A program made the translations under genes and the position numbers. From the NCBI GenBank assembly GCA_002404835.1, contig DHKM01000051.1, positions 1-18,876 on the forward strand: a DNA stretch of 18,876 nucleotides. The letters are read 5' to 3'. Positions 7,017 to 15,675 of this stretch are shown here, piece after piece. This stretch comes from Caryophanales bacterium UBA4694. GTDB taxonomy: Bacteria; Bacillota_I; Bacilli_A; RFN20; CAG-288. Positions within the stretch are counted from its first letter, which is position 1; each line of letters opens with the position of its first letter. The notes under the pieces were generated by a model. It did no database searches. It saw only the letters and a list, made by a program, of their open reading frames with translations, and was not told where the DNA came from.

Positions 7017-7018
7017 CA
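7013..7018 (+). promoter_or_regulatory. Consensus -35 (TTGACA), probable GH3 promoter
   Basis: TTGACA is perfect; the best -10 nearby is TATACG at 7034-7039 with a short 15-bp spacer. If used, the GH3 transcript would have a leader of roughly 185 nt. A different start between 7040 and 7190 cannot be excluded. Confidence 0.4.
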
Positions 7019-7189
7019 CATTGAGATGATGATTATACGGAATAGACGAAAATTTAAAAGCAGTACATTTTTGTTACTTTTCAATGGTATCTTGTCACTT
7101 AAATTTTGCTTTTTTCACAAATAAAATAAAAGGGCTTACAGTTCTGCGTTCGTTCGTTTTGAAGATCCTGGCTGTAGGTAAAAAGGGGA

Positions 7190-7213
7190 ATCAATCCGCA
7201 ACAAGGGATTGAT
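7190..7213 (+). promoter_or_regulatory. Leader stem-loop abutting the GH3 ribosome site
   Basis: ATCAATCC (7190-7197) pairs perfectly with GGATTGAT (7206-7213) around an 8-nt loop. The stem ends 4 nt before the AAAGGA ribosome site (7218-7223) and 17 nt before the ATG. It could stabilise the transcript 5' part or tune initiation. It does not match a riboswitch family I can name. Confidence 0.45.
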
Positions 7214-7230
7214 CCGGAAAGGACAAACAG

Positions 7231-10200
7231 ATGAAAAAACGTTACAGTATCTTCGTTTTGACGGCATTGGCTGCAATGCTTGCAGGTTGCAACAATACCA
7301 CTTCGCCTTCTGCTGCTTCCAATTCTGGAACTGGAGAGTCGAAGAATTCGGAGGTTTCCAAGAAGGATTCTACCGGAACCAGTGACAGCAAGAACACCAA
7401 TACTTCCGGAAAGAAGGAAGACGATGATGATGCCGGTGTTACCGAGACCAAGGTCAATCCGACTGGCGGAAAGACCGGTAACTTGGATGCTAAGGGAAAA
7501 TTCTATACGGATTATTCTTCTCTTGCCATCGAACAGCAGGCTGCTAAGGAGACTGCCATCGAAATCGCAAGTGAAGGCGATGTTCTTCTGAAGAATGCCA
7601 ACAAGGCTCTTCCGCTTGCCAGCTATGAAAAGCATGTCACATGCTTTGGTATCGCTACTGTCGATATGGTTACTGCCGGTGGCGGATCCGGTGCCGGTAC
7701 TACCGGCAACAATGGTGTTGCCTTTACCGGAATCGAGGATTCTTTGAAGGATGCCGGTCTTCAGGTCAATCCGAGCACAATTGATCTCTATAACACCTAC
7801 AAGACCATGCAGAATGCCACTAAGACTGCTGACAACAATCTTCTCGAGATTCCGCTTTCGGAATATACTTCTTCTACGATTGCTTCCTATTATGGATACA
7901 ATGATGCCGCTATTGTCACTCTTCATAGAACCGGTGCCGAAAACAAGGACCTTGCTACATGCCAGACTCCTGGTCATGCCAATGAAGATGACCATTATCT
8001 GATGCTTGATGACAACGAAAGAGCTTTGATCAAACATGTCAAGAGCTATTTCGGAAAGGTCATTGTCGTCATCAACTCCTCCAACATCATGGAAGTTCCG
8101 GAACTCAGTGCCGACAAGACCAGCGACAATCTTGGCGTCGATGCCATCCTCTGGGTCGGCGGTGTCGGAAACAACGGTGCCATGGCTATCGGAAAGATCC
8201 TGAACGGTGAGGTCAACCCGAGCGGACATACTTCCGATATCTGGACTAGAAACTTCAAGAACGATCCGTCTTTCACCAACTTCGGTTGGCAGAACCAGAA
8301 CAAGAATGCCGATGGTTCGAGAATGAATGCCACTCTCTTTGATGAGAACGGCAAAGCCACCAATTACACCGAGACTGAATATCGTGAAGGTATCTACAAC
8401 GGCTATCGTTTCTATGAAACCAAAGCCACGGATATGGGTGGTGAAAACGGCGAGAAGTGGTATCAGGACAATGTCCTTTATCCGTTCGGATATGGTCTTA
8501 GCTATACTTCCTTCTCCTGGGAATGGCAGGGTATCAAGAAGTCCAGCGAAATCACTGCCGCCAATGAGACTGTGACCGCTCAGGTCAAGGTCACCAATAC
8601 CGGTGATGTTGCCGGTAAGGATGTCGTCCAGCTTTATTATTCTGCTCCATACAAGAAGGGCGGAATCGAAAAGGCAAGCACGAACCTTGTCAACTTCGGA
8701 AAGACCAAGCTTCTCCAGCCGGGTGAATCCGATGTCGTCACCATCCAGTTCGTTGCCCAGGATATGGCTTCCTTCGACTACAACGACAAGAACGACAATG
8801 GCCATTATGGCTATGAGCTTGAAGCAGGTGATTATACGATCACTGCCAACCGTGATTCCCATACTCCGGTTCTTTCCATGAAGAGAACCATCGGTTCCGA
8901 TATTCTCATCGATAAGGATTACACCACCGGAAAGGAAATCAAGACGATTTTCTCCAACGATGATGATGGCTATAAATCCACCAGCGAATCTTTGGAGAAC
9001 AATACCATCTCCAGAGCTGATGCCAATGGACTTACTCAGCCTAAGCCTGCCAGTGTCGAAGACCGCAAGCTCACCAGCGCCGAGAAGGCTCTTCTTGATG
9101 ATCAGGATGTCTACAATCACTACGAGCTTCAGGAATCTGATCCGTGGTATGTTTCCTCGGTTCCGTCTTCCTGGGATCAGGCCGATGCTGATACAAGAAC
9201 CAAGACCAGCGATCATCTTGATCTTGCTGATATGTCCGGCGTCGACTATGCCGACTTGAAGATCGAAAACGGCAATGTCGTCGAGGGTACTGACGAAGGC
9301 AGCAAGAAATGGACGAAGTTCATGAACCAGTTGAGCTGGCAGGAAATCTCCGATATCGTCTCCGGCGATGCCAAGTCAGGTCCTGGTATGGCCGCCCTTA
9401 ACTTCATCGGCAAAGGTGAAGACAACTACAAGGATGGTCCGGTTCAGATCGGCGGCGGAACTTTGTTCCCGTCTGCTCCGATTCTCTCTGCTACCTATAA
9501 CGTCAAGCTCGGCGAAAGAATGGGTCGTCTTGTCGGAAACGAAGCCATCTTCCTCAACCTTTCCCAGTGGGCCGGTCCGGCTATGAATACTCATCGTTCT
9601 CCGTTCAGCGGACGTAACTTCGAATATTATTCTCAGGATGGTTATCATGCTGCCCGTTTCGCTGCTGCTGTTGTCGGTGGTGCTTCTTCCAAGGGTCTTA
9701 TCACTTATGCCAAGCACTTCTTCCTCAACGATCAGGAATCCTATCGTGCCGATTACGGCGGAGTCCTTACATTCGCCAGCGAGCAGGTCATCCGTGAACA
9801 GTATTTGAAACCGTTTGAATATGCCGTCAAGTTCGGTCATTCCATGGGACTTATGTCTTCCTTCAACCGTATCGGCTTTGCCGTCACTGCTGAATCCTAT
9901 GCCATCCATCAGTATCTCTTACGTGATGAATGGGATTCCAAGGCCGATGTCTGCACCGACGCCTGGGCTAAGGACTATGTTCCGGTCAACCTCATGGCTT
10001 ATGCCGGTTCCGATCAGCTTCTTGGTTCTTCCAAGGGTTATAAGAAGAACTCCATGGATCATGGTACTTGGGACAAAGAGACCAAGATGGTCAAGACCAA
10101 GGCCAATGAATCCGCTACAACCGATACACTTGCCAATCCTTCCTTCTACTTCGGTGTCAGAAGAAAGGCTCAGCGTGCTTTGTACACCAGAGCCAACTCC

Positions 10201-11001
10201 ACGACCGTGAAGAACGGTGCAACTTCCGGACAGAAGTTTGCCGTCACTCTGGAATACGATGTCACCAACAATGTCCGTATTTCCACTGAAGATATTTCTT
10301 TCACCATCGACGAAGAGAGCAAGAACGCTCTTGCTGAATTCGGTCTTAGCTTGGTCAACGGCAAGGTCGTTTCCGGAAAGCCGACCAAGGAAGGTAAAGT
10401 TACGCTTCATGCTACAACCAAGCAGGATGTCTGGATTTCTTCCACTGCCGATATCGAAGTCACCATCGCAAGTGCTATCCATGTTGATGGCAAGGCTATG
10501 AGTACGGGTGTCTCTGCTGCTACCTATGATGCCAACAAGGCCTTCTCCATGAAGGTCGATGTCCCTGCTCTCAGCTACTTCTCCGAAGTTCCTGGCGCTG
10601 CCTTCTTCTGGGGTAGACCGATGAACGGTCTTATCGTCAATGCCTATCAGGATCCGACTGATGACAGCTGGCATCAGAGAGACGAAGACAAGACTGCTTC
10701 CGATATCATCACCATCGATGCTTCTACTGCTAAGGATAAGAGAGAATACGATTATCACTTCGCTAATCTCCCTGCTGGAGTCAAAGCTACCAAACATACC
10801 AAGTCTGTCGTCGGTAAGGCCAACAAGGGCTCCTATGATGTCGTCGACTACTACACCATCGATGGAACTCTTGCTAGTGGTACTTACACCTTCGATGTCG
10901 ATCTGACCTACTACACCAATGCCTATATGTCCAGCTGGATCTTTGCCGGAACTCCGACAGAGTGCCACTACACTGGCAAGGTCACTTTCACCGTCCGTTA
11001 A
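7231..11001 (+). CDS. Lipid-anchored glycoside hydrolase family 3 enzyme, domain-reversed, with C-terminal Ig-like extension
   Basis: A 1256-residue GH3 protein, probably a retaining beta-glucosidase or related beta-glycosidase acting on the outer membrane face. A lipoprotein signal peptide ends at LAGC (Cys20), followed by an S/T/K/D-rich linker to about residue 90. The alpha/beta sandwich (usually C-terminal) comes first (about 105-410, VLLKNANKALPL; candidate acid/base Glu237 in RTGAEN). YPFGYGLSYTSF (417-428) and an Fn3-like domain (to about 560) follow. The TIM barrel comes last (about 695-960): DGP at 735, MNTHRSPFSGRNFEYYSQD, AKHFFLNDQE, and nucleophile Asp910 in VCTDAW. Residues about 985-1085 resemble a putative-Ig domain (GLSLVNGKVVSGKPTKEGK), followed by an unassigned beta-rich region. 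It starts at 7231 with AAAGGA and begins the surface glycosidase cluster. The substrate cannot be read from sequence. Confidence 0.93.
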   Translation: MKKRYSIFVLTALAAMLAGCNNTTSPSAASNSGTGESKNSEVSKKDSTGTSDSKNTNTSGKKEDDDDAGVTETKVNPTGGKTGNLDAKGKFYTDYSSLAIEQQAAKETAIEIASEGDVLLKNANKALPLASYEKHVTCFGIATVDMVTAGGGSGAGTTGNNGVAFTGIEDSLKDAGLQVNPSTIDLYNTYKTMQNATKTADNNLLEIPLSEYTSSTIASYYGYNDAAIVTLHRTGAENKDLATCQTPGHANEDDHYLMLDDNERALIKHVKSYFGKVIVVINSSNIMEVPELSADKTSDNLGVDAILWVGGVGNNGAMAIGKILNGEVNPSGHTSDIWTRNFKNDPSFTNFGWQNQNKNADGSRMNATLFDENGKATNYTETEYREGIYNGYRFYETKATDMGGENGEKWYQDNVLYPFGYGLSYTSFSWEWQGIKKSSEITAANETVTAQVKVTNTGDVAGKDVVQLYYSAPYKKGGIEKASTNLVNFGKTKLLQPGESDVVTIQFVAQDMASFDYNDKNDNGHYGYELEAGDYTITANRDSHTPVLSMKRTIGSDILIDKDYTTGKEIKTIFSNDDDGYKSTSESLENNTISRADANGLTQPKPASVEDRKLTSAEKALLDDQDVYNHYELQESDPWYVSSVPSSWDQADADTRTKTSDHLDLADMSGVDYADLKIENGNVVEGTDEGSKKWTKFMNQLSWQEISDIVSGDAKSGPGMAALNFIGKGEDNYKDGPVQIGGGTLFPSAPILSATYNVKLGERMGRLVGNEAIFLNLSQWAGPAMNTHRSPFSGRNFEYYSQDGYHAARFAAAVVGGASSKGLITYAKHFFLNDQESYRADYGGVLTFASEQVIREQYLKPFEYAVKFGHSMGLMSSFNRIGFAVTAESYAIHQYLLRDEWDSKADVCTDAWAKDYVPVNLMAYAGSDQLLGSSKGYKKNSMDHGTWDKETKMVKTKANESATTDTLANPSFYFGVRRKAQRALYTRANSTTVKNGATSGQKFAVTLEYDVTNNVRISTEDISFTIDEESKNALAEFGLSLVNGKVVSGKPTKEGKVTLHATTKQDVWISSTADIEVTIASAIHVDGKAMSTGVSAATYDANKAFSMKVDVPALSYFSEVPGAAFFWGRPMNGLIVNAYQDPTDDSWHQRDEDKTASDIITIDASTAKDKREYDYHFANLPAGVKATKHTKSVVGKANKGSYDVVDYYTIDGTLASGTYTFDVDLTYYTNAYMSSWIFAGTPTECHYTGKVTFTVR

Positions 11002-11023
11002 TCGTTCAATCTAAATTAAACTT

Positions 11024-11060
11024 TTGACCTTGGCAGTTTCTGCCAAGGTCAATTGTTTGT
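11024..11060 (+). terminator. Strong hairpin after the first GH3 gene, terminator or attenuator
   Basis: GACCTTGGCAG (11026-11036) pairs perfectly with CTGCCAAGGTC (11040-11050) over a TTT loop, extended by two A-T pairs, then AATTGTTTGT. The stem is very stable but the T-tract is interrupted, so termination may be partial. It lies between the first GH3 gene and the binding lipoprotein, which implies lower or separately controlled expression of the two downstream genes. Confidence 0.7.
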
Positions 11061-11061
11061 C

Positions 11062-11095
11062 TATGGTTACCAAGTTTGTTCTTATCTTAACCATA
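11062..11095. repeat. Inverted repeat TATGGTTA / TAACCATA
   Basis: Perfect 8-bp arms are separated by 18 bp in the gap between terminator and lipoprotein gene. It could be a second hairpin or an operator; no protein can be assigned. Confidence 0.4.
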
Positions 11096-11117
11096 TTTGT
11101 CACATCCGTTTTCTATC

Positions 11118-11131
11118 TGAAAGCCGTTTCA
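11118..11131. promoter_or_regulatory. Imperfect cre-like site TGAAAGCCGTTTCA
   Basis: It fits the cre consensus at all fixed positions but one (C for G at the centre). It lies 52 bp before the lipoprotein start. No strong promoter is seen beside it (CATAAT at 11153-11158 has no -35), so this assignment is tentative. Confidence 0.35.
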
Positions 11132-11171
11132 TAGAATAAATGGCGTAGCTTTCATAATATGGATGAAACAT

Positions 11172-11176
11172 GGAGG
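11172..11176 (+). promoter_or_regulatory. Ribosome site GGAGG fixing the lipoprotein start at 11183
   Basis: GGAGG lies 6 nt before the ATG at 11183. The upstream in-frame ATG at 11159 has no such site and would put eight residues ahead of the signal peptide. Confidence 0.8.
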
Positions 11177-11182
11177 AAAATT

Positions 11183-12637
11183 ATGAAAAACACGAAAAAA
11201 TTATTTAATCTTGTCCTGATTCTCTCTTCTGGCCTGCTTCTTGCCAGCTGCGGAGATACAAAACAAAGTACGAAACCGAATTCAGAGAATAAGACTTCGA
11301 CGACACAGAAAACTTCGACAACGACCAATCCGTCTACCGGAACTGGTTCCACAACCGGCTCTGCTGATGCTTCTGTCAGCGACCAGAATGTCACCAAGAT
11401 TGCCGTCAAGACCAATCCGACGAAGATGGAATACATTCTGGGCGAGACCTTCTCTGCCGAAGGAGGCGTTCTGACTGTTACCTATAAGAATAAGTCCACT
11501 GCGGATCTTTCCATGACAGACAGCCGTATTACCTATTCTGCTTTGAACACTTCTGCTGTCGGAGACAAGACCGTCAAGATCACCTTCGGTGGTAAGTCCT
11601 GTACTCTGAGAGGCATCAAAGTCACCAGAGAAAAATTTACTGTTACCTTCAATGCCAACGGTGGTTCCGATGTTGCCAGCATGAGCATCGAGAAGGGAAC
11701 TGCTTTCGAAGCTCCTGCTGTTCCGACCAAGGCCGGCTTTGATTTCGATGGTTGGTATACGGATGAAGCTCTTACCATCGCCTATGATTTCTCCTCTTCG
11801 GTCGAACAGGCTTTCACTCTTTATGCTAAGTGGCTTACCAGCGGTGCTGTTAAGCATGTCGTTACTTTCGATTATGGGTATTATGGCGCTGTTCCCGAAA
11901 AGAGGACCCAGAACGTCGAGGATGGCAAGGTTGCTACCAAGATCTCTGTCGATCCGGTCCGTTTGGGATATATCTTCTCCGGATGGGAAAAGGATGGAGC
12001 AAGCTTCGACTTTGCCTCCCAGGTAAATTCCGATATCACTTTGAAGGCCAAGTGGACTCGTTCCACGACCGAACTTGTCGGAACTCAGACCTATAAGTTC
12101 GAAGCCGAGGACATCGATTTCACCGGTGTTGTCGGTGCCGGTCTTTCCGGAACCACGACTGGTGCTGGTGCTATTGTCAACATGTCCGGATTCGGTGCTT
12201 CCCAGGATATGTATGTTTCCTATATGTACAAGGAAAACAACATGCTGAAGTTCAACCTGATTTCCGATGTCGATGTCGACAACGTTACCTTCAAGGCAAG
12301 TCTTTCCCAGGAACTCGAGAACTACAGCTACAACAAGGACAATTATTCCATTTCCGTCAATGGCACTCCTATCGATTATGGTACGATTTCTTTCAACAAC
12401 GTTCCGGCCAGAGAAGGCGATCTTCTTAAGCCTCAGCAGTTTGCAGAGTATAATCTCGGAAAGATTTCCCTCAAGAAGGGCAATAACCTGATTACCTTCA
12501 TGACGGCAAACCATGTTTCCATTCCTGGTACTACCATGGTCGCCCATGCTCCTCTTCTTGACTATATTTCTCTCACGGCGGACAATGCTATCGTCCAGTG
12601 GGATAATGTACTCGGCTATCCGGTTGCCAACTATTAA
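11183..12637 (+). CDS. Multidomain lipoprotein with Ig-like, InlB B-type repeats and CBM6/35-like module
   Basis: A 484-residue predicted surface carbohydrate-binding lipoprotein with no visible catalytic domain. The signal peptide ends in LLASC (Cys23), then an S/T-rich linker to about residue 70. An Ig-like domain (about 72-148; YILGETFSAEGGVLTVTYKN) is followed by two InlB B-type/Flg_new repeats (152-222, FNANGG...GFDFDGWYTDEAL...LYAKW; and 225-290, ending LKAKW). The C-terminal 175 residues resemble a calcium-dependent CBM6/CBM35 module: it opens with YKFEAED (304-310) and ends with PLLDYISL, the two edges of the ligand/Ca site in those families. It lies between two GH3 enzymes, 18 bp ahead of the second, so it probably captures the glycan they trim. 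The exact CBM family is uncertain. Confidence 0.88.
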   Translation: MKNTKKLFNLVLILSSGLLLASCGDTKQSTKPNSENKTSTTQKTSTTTNPSTGTGSTTGSADASVSDQNVTKIAVKTNPTKMEYILGETFSAEGGVLTVTYKNKSTADLSMTDSRITYSALNTSAVGDKTVKITFGGKSCTLRGIKVTREKFTVTFNANGGSDVASMSIEKGTAFEAPAVPTKAGFDFDGWYTDEALTIAYDFSSSVEQAFTLYAKWLTSGAVKHVVTFDYGYYGAVPEKRTQNVEDGKVATKISVDPVRLGYIFSGWEKDGASFDFASQVNSDITLKAKWTRSTTELVGTQTYKFEAEDIDFTGVVGAGLSGTTTGAGAIVNMSGFGASQDMYVSYMYKENNMLKFNLISDVDVDNVTFKASLSQELENYSYNKDNYSISVNGTPIDYGTISFNNVPAREGDLLKPQQFAEYNLGKISLKKGNNLITFMTANHVSIPGTTMVAHAPLLDYISLTADNAIVQWDNVLGYPVANY

Positions 12638-12655
12638 TGGTAATGGTCAGTCTTT

Positions 12656-15637
12656 ATGATTAAGAAACTTTGGAAAAAGAAGAGCACCAAGATCTGGGTC
12701 ATTTCCTCTGCGGTAATGGTCGGTCTTGCGGTTGCTCTTCCGATTGTCGTAAATACGTGCTTTTCCAATCTTCTGGATACGGTGTTCGGTTCTCCTGCTC
12801 CAATCTACAAGAAGGGTGAACAGAGCGCCTTTGAAGGGAAATATTCTTCCAAGACGGAATCTTTGGCTAATGCAAATGATGTCAACCAGAGAATCAACGA
12901 AGAAGGTATGGTTCTTCTGAAGAACAAGAACAATGCTCTTCCGATCAAGAAGGGAGCAAAGGTTTCTGTCTTCGGAAAGAACTCCGTCAATATGGCAATC
13001 GGTGGTTCCGGTTCCGGAGCTGCTTCCGGTTCTTATATCGGAATTGCCGAGTCTTTGGAAGATGCGGGATTCACCGTAAATCCTGTTCTGACCGATTTCT
13101 ATAAGAGCGAGAAGGAAAGCGGAAAGGGAAGGACTTCCAATCCGGGAGACCTCGATTCCGGTAAGCCTGTCTTCCTTGAGACGGGTGAGACCCCTCAGTC
13201 TTCCTATACCGAAAAGGTCAAGTCTTCCTACAACGATTACAAGGATGTCGCCGTTGTCGTCTTTACGAGAATCGGTGGAGAAGGTTTCGACCTTCCGATG
13301 ACGATGAAGGGTGCATCCGGTGCAAGAAAAGAGGATGATCATTTCCTTCAGCTTGATCAGAACGAGACGGACCTTCTTAAGGCTGTCTGTGAGGCAGGCT
13401 TCGGAAAGGTGGTTGTCGTTCTCAATTCCGGTTCTCCGATGGAACTTGGTTTCTTGGAGAAGGAAAGTTATTATGCCTATCAGAAGAATGTCGATGCTGC
13501 GATTTGGATGGGATATCCTGGAAATACGGGATCTCTTGCTTTGGGTAGGATCTTATCCGGAGAAGTGAATCCTTCCGGTAGAACGGTCGATACGTTCTCT
13601 ACGGATTTCAAGAAGGATCCGACCTGGAACAATTTCAGCATCAACAGAGACAGCGGAACAAATGGTGTTGTCGGCGACCAGTATGTCGGCGAAGATGGAA
13701 AGGGTAAGCTTTACTATTCCGTCGACTATGAAGAGGGTGTCTATGTCGGATACCGCTATTATGAGACAAGAGGCGAAACGGACGGCGAGGACTGGTACAA
13801 GGAAAATGTCGTCTATCCGTTCGGATTTGGTCTTAGCTACACTACGTTCGATTGGGAGGTCATCCGTCAGGATACTCCTAGCGAAATCAAGCAGGGAGAG
13901 CCTTTCGATATTACGGTCAAGGTCACCAATACCGGTGATGTTGCCGGAAAGGACGTTGTCGAGGTCTATGCCGGTCTTCCTTATATCCAAGGACAGATCG
14001 AAAAGCCGAGCGAGATTCTTGCCGGATTTGCCAAGACTTCTCTTCTGAAGCCGAAGGAAAGCGAAGAGGTGACTATTACCATCGATCCTTACTATCTTGC
14101 TTCCTATGACTACAAGGATCAGAACCAGAATGGCTTCAAGGGATATGAGCTGGACAAAGGCACCTATAAGATGAAAGTCAGCCGCAATGCCCATGAGGTT
14201 GTCGATACCATCACGATGAATGTTGCCTCTACCATCCAGTATGATACCGATGAGGTCACCGGTACGGAGGTGAAGAACCTTTATACCGATAACGAGAATA
14301 CGGCTTTCAATTCCGATACCGAACTTGGAAGTATTCTTTCCAGAACGGATTGGAACGGAACTTGGCCGTCTTCTCCGAGTGTTGCCGAAAGAACAAGGAG
14401 CCAGGAATTCTTCGATTCCTTGGATGACAAGTCTACCAACAATCCCAACGACTATGACAATGATCCGGAATTCGATTATCCGACCATCGATGCCGACAAG
14501 GTCTATGAACTTTATGACCTTCTGTACGAGGATAATCTGGATTCAGACGGCAATCCTGTCGTTGATGAAAACGGAGACAAGGTCCGCGGAAAGTGGATTG
14601 GCGAGGTTTCTTATGACGATGATAGATGGGAAACCCTTCTCGACCAGATGAATCCGCAGGAAGCCATTGCGATGTACAATTTCGCCGCCTATAAGGTCGA
14701 TCATGTTAATTCCGTCGGACTTCCGGATGTTGCCTGTGCCGATGGCCCTGTCGGATGGACTTCGTTCATGAATGCTGGTCTGTTCAAGAACTGCTGTTCC
14801 TATAGCTGTGGTGTTACCGTTGCTTCTACCTGGAATGTCGATCTTGTGGAAGAATTCGGTGAAGCCGTCGGTGAGGAAGGTCTTGTCGGAAACGGCGGAG
14901 TTCCTTACACCGGTTGGTATGCTCCTGCCATGAATATCCATCGTTCTCCTTTCGGTGGCAGATGCTTCGAATACTATTCCGAAGATTCCTTGCTTTCCGG
15001 TAAGATCGGTGCTGCCGAAGTTCGCGGTACGAGAAAGACCGGTGTCGTTGCCTATGTGAAGCACTTTGCCCTCAATGAACAGGAAACCCATCGTTCCATC
15101 TCCGGAGACTGCTCCTGGGTCACGGAACAGGCGATGAGAGAAATCTATCTGAGACCGTTTGAAATCACGGTCAAGGAAGGTAAGCCACTTGGCATCATGT
15201 CTTCCTTCAACCGTATCGGAACCAGATGGACTGGTGGTGACTATCGTCTTCTTACCACGATCCTCAGAGATGAATGGGGATTCAATGGCTCTGTCATCTG
15301 CGATTTCAATACGATTCCTACCTATATGGATGCTAAACAGGAAGCTTATGCCGGCGGGGATCTTAATCTTGCTACGATGTCCAATGCTTCCTGGAATTGG
15401 GATGAATCTTCTATCGGAGATCAGATTGTTCTGAGAAGAATTCTTAAGAATGTCTGCTACTCATATGTCAATTCCAACGTCATGAAGGGAACTGTCATCG
15501 GTAGAATGCCGCATAAGTGGCTCTGGATCAATTATACCGTTGTCGGTGTGTTTGTCGGAGCTATCGTTGTTTGGGGCGCCATTCTTATTCCTCTGAACAT
15601 CAAGAAGATCAAGAAGGAAGAATCCGAGACGAAATAA
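12656..15637 (+). CDS. Membrane-anchored glycoside hydrolase family 3 enzyme, domain-reversed, helices at both ends
   Basis: A 993-residue GH3 enzyme, probably a beta-glycosidase displayed outside the cell. A basic N-terminus and one helix (about 14-35) are followed by the alpha/beta sandwich (about 55-380, MVLLKNKNNALPI; candidate acid/base Glu209 in RIGGEGFD), YPFGFGLSYT (387-396), an Fn3-like domain (to about 510), an acidic D/N-rich linker, and the TIM barrel (about 655-935: DGP at 696, NIHRSPFGGRCFEYYSED, VKHFALNEQE, nucleophile Asp883 in VICDFN). A second helix (about 956-980) ends in a lysine-rich tail. Both ends should be cytoplasmic with the catalytic part outside. It is a paralogue of the first GH3 but lacks its lipobox and Ig extension. 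No clear ribosome site precedes the ATG, so translation is probably coupled to the lipoprotein gene. Confidence 0.93.
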   Translation: MIKKLWKKKSTKIWVISSAVMVGLAVALPIVVNTCFSNLLDTVFGSPAPIYKKGEQSAFEGKYSSKTESLANANDVNQRINEEGMVLLKNKNNALPIKKGAKVSVFGKNSVNMAIGGSGSGAASGSYIGIAESLEDAGFTVNPVLTDFYKSEKESGKGRTSNPGDLDSGKPVFLETGETPQSSYTEKVKSSYNDYKDVAVVVFTRIGGEGFDLPMTMKGASGARKEDDHFLQLDQNETDLLKAVCEAGFGKVVVVLNSGSPMELGFLEKESYYAYQKNVDAAIWMGYPGNTGSLALGRILSGEVNPSGRTVDTFSTDFKKDPTWNNFSINRDSGTNGVVGDQYVGEDGKGKLYYSVDYEEGVYVGYRYYETRGETDGEDWYKENVVYPFGFGLSYTTFDWEVIRQDTPSEIKQGEPFDITVKVTNTGDVAGKDVVEVYAGLPYIQGQIEKPSEILAGFAKTSLLKPKESEEVTITIDPYYLASYDYKDQNQNGFKGYELDKGTYKMKVSRNAHEVVDTITMNVASTIQYDTDEVTGTEVKNLYTDNENTAFNSDTELGSILSRTDWNGTWPSSPSVAERTRSQEFFDSLDDKSTNNPNDYDNDPEFDYPTIDADKVYELYDLLYEDNLDSDGNPVVDENGDKVRGKWIGEVSYDDDRWETLLDQMNPQEAIAMYNFAAYKVDHVNSVGLPDVACADGPVGWTSFMNAGLFKNCCSYSCGVTVASTWNVDLVEEFGEAVGEEGLVGNGGVPYTGWYAPAMNIHRSPFGGRCFEYYSEDSLLSGKIGAAEVRGTRKTGVVAYVKHFALNEQETHRSISGDCSWVTEQAMREIYLRPFEITVKEGKPLGIMSSFNRIGTRWTGGDYRLLTTILRDEWGFNGSVICDFNTIPTYMDAKQEAYAGGDLNLATMSNASWNWDESSIGDQIVLRRILKNVCYSYVNSNVMKGTVIGRMPHKWLWINYTVVGVFVGAIVVWGAILIPLNIKKIKKEESETK

Positions 15638-15642
15638 CATAG

Positions 15643-15675
15643 AAAAAGCTAGCCTGTCGATACGGCTAGCTTTTT
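15643..15675. terminator. Terminator of the glycosidase cluster, symmetrical
   Basis: AAAAAGCTAGCC (15643-15654) pairs with GGCTAGCTTTTT (15664-15675) over a 9-nt loop. The A-tract and T-tract make it usable on both strands. It starts 5 nt after the GH3 stop. Confidence 0.88.

Noticed and set aside
7190..7213. Riboswitch or T-box leader
   Set aside because: There is only one simple stem; no T-box sequence, conserved aptamer core or terminator/antiterminator pair is visible.
7099..9216. 705-codon open frame on the minus strand opposite the first GH3 gene
   Set aside because: It is antisense to a gene with clear GH3 motifs, has I/G/S-rich low-complexity translation and no ribosome site. It arises from the strong GCC/GTC/TTC/AAG codon bias of the sense strand.
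11282..12547. 421-codon minus-strand open frame opposite the binding lipoprotein, and similar ones at 9919-10968, 12647-13342 and 13553-14194
   Set aside because: These have the same antisense codon-bias origin, with no family motifs or start signals.
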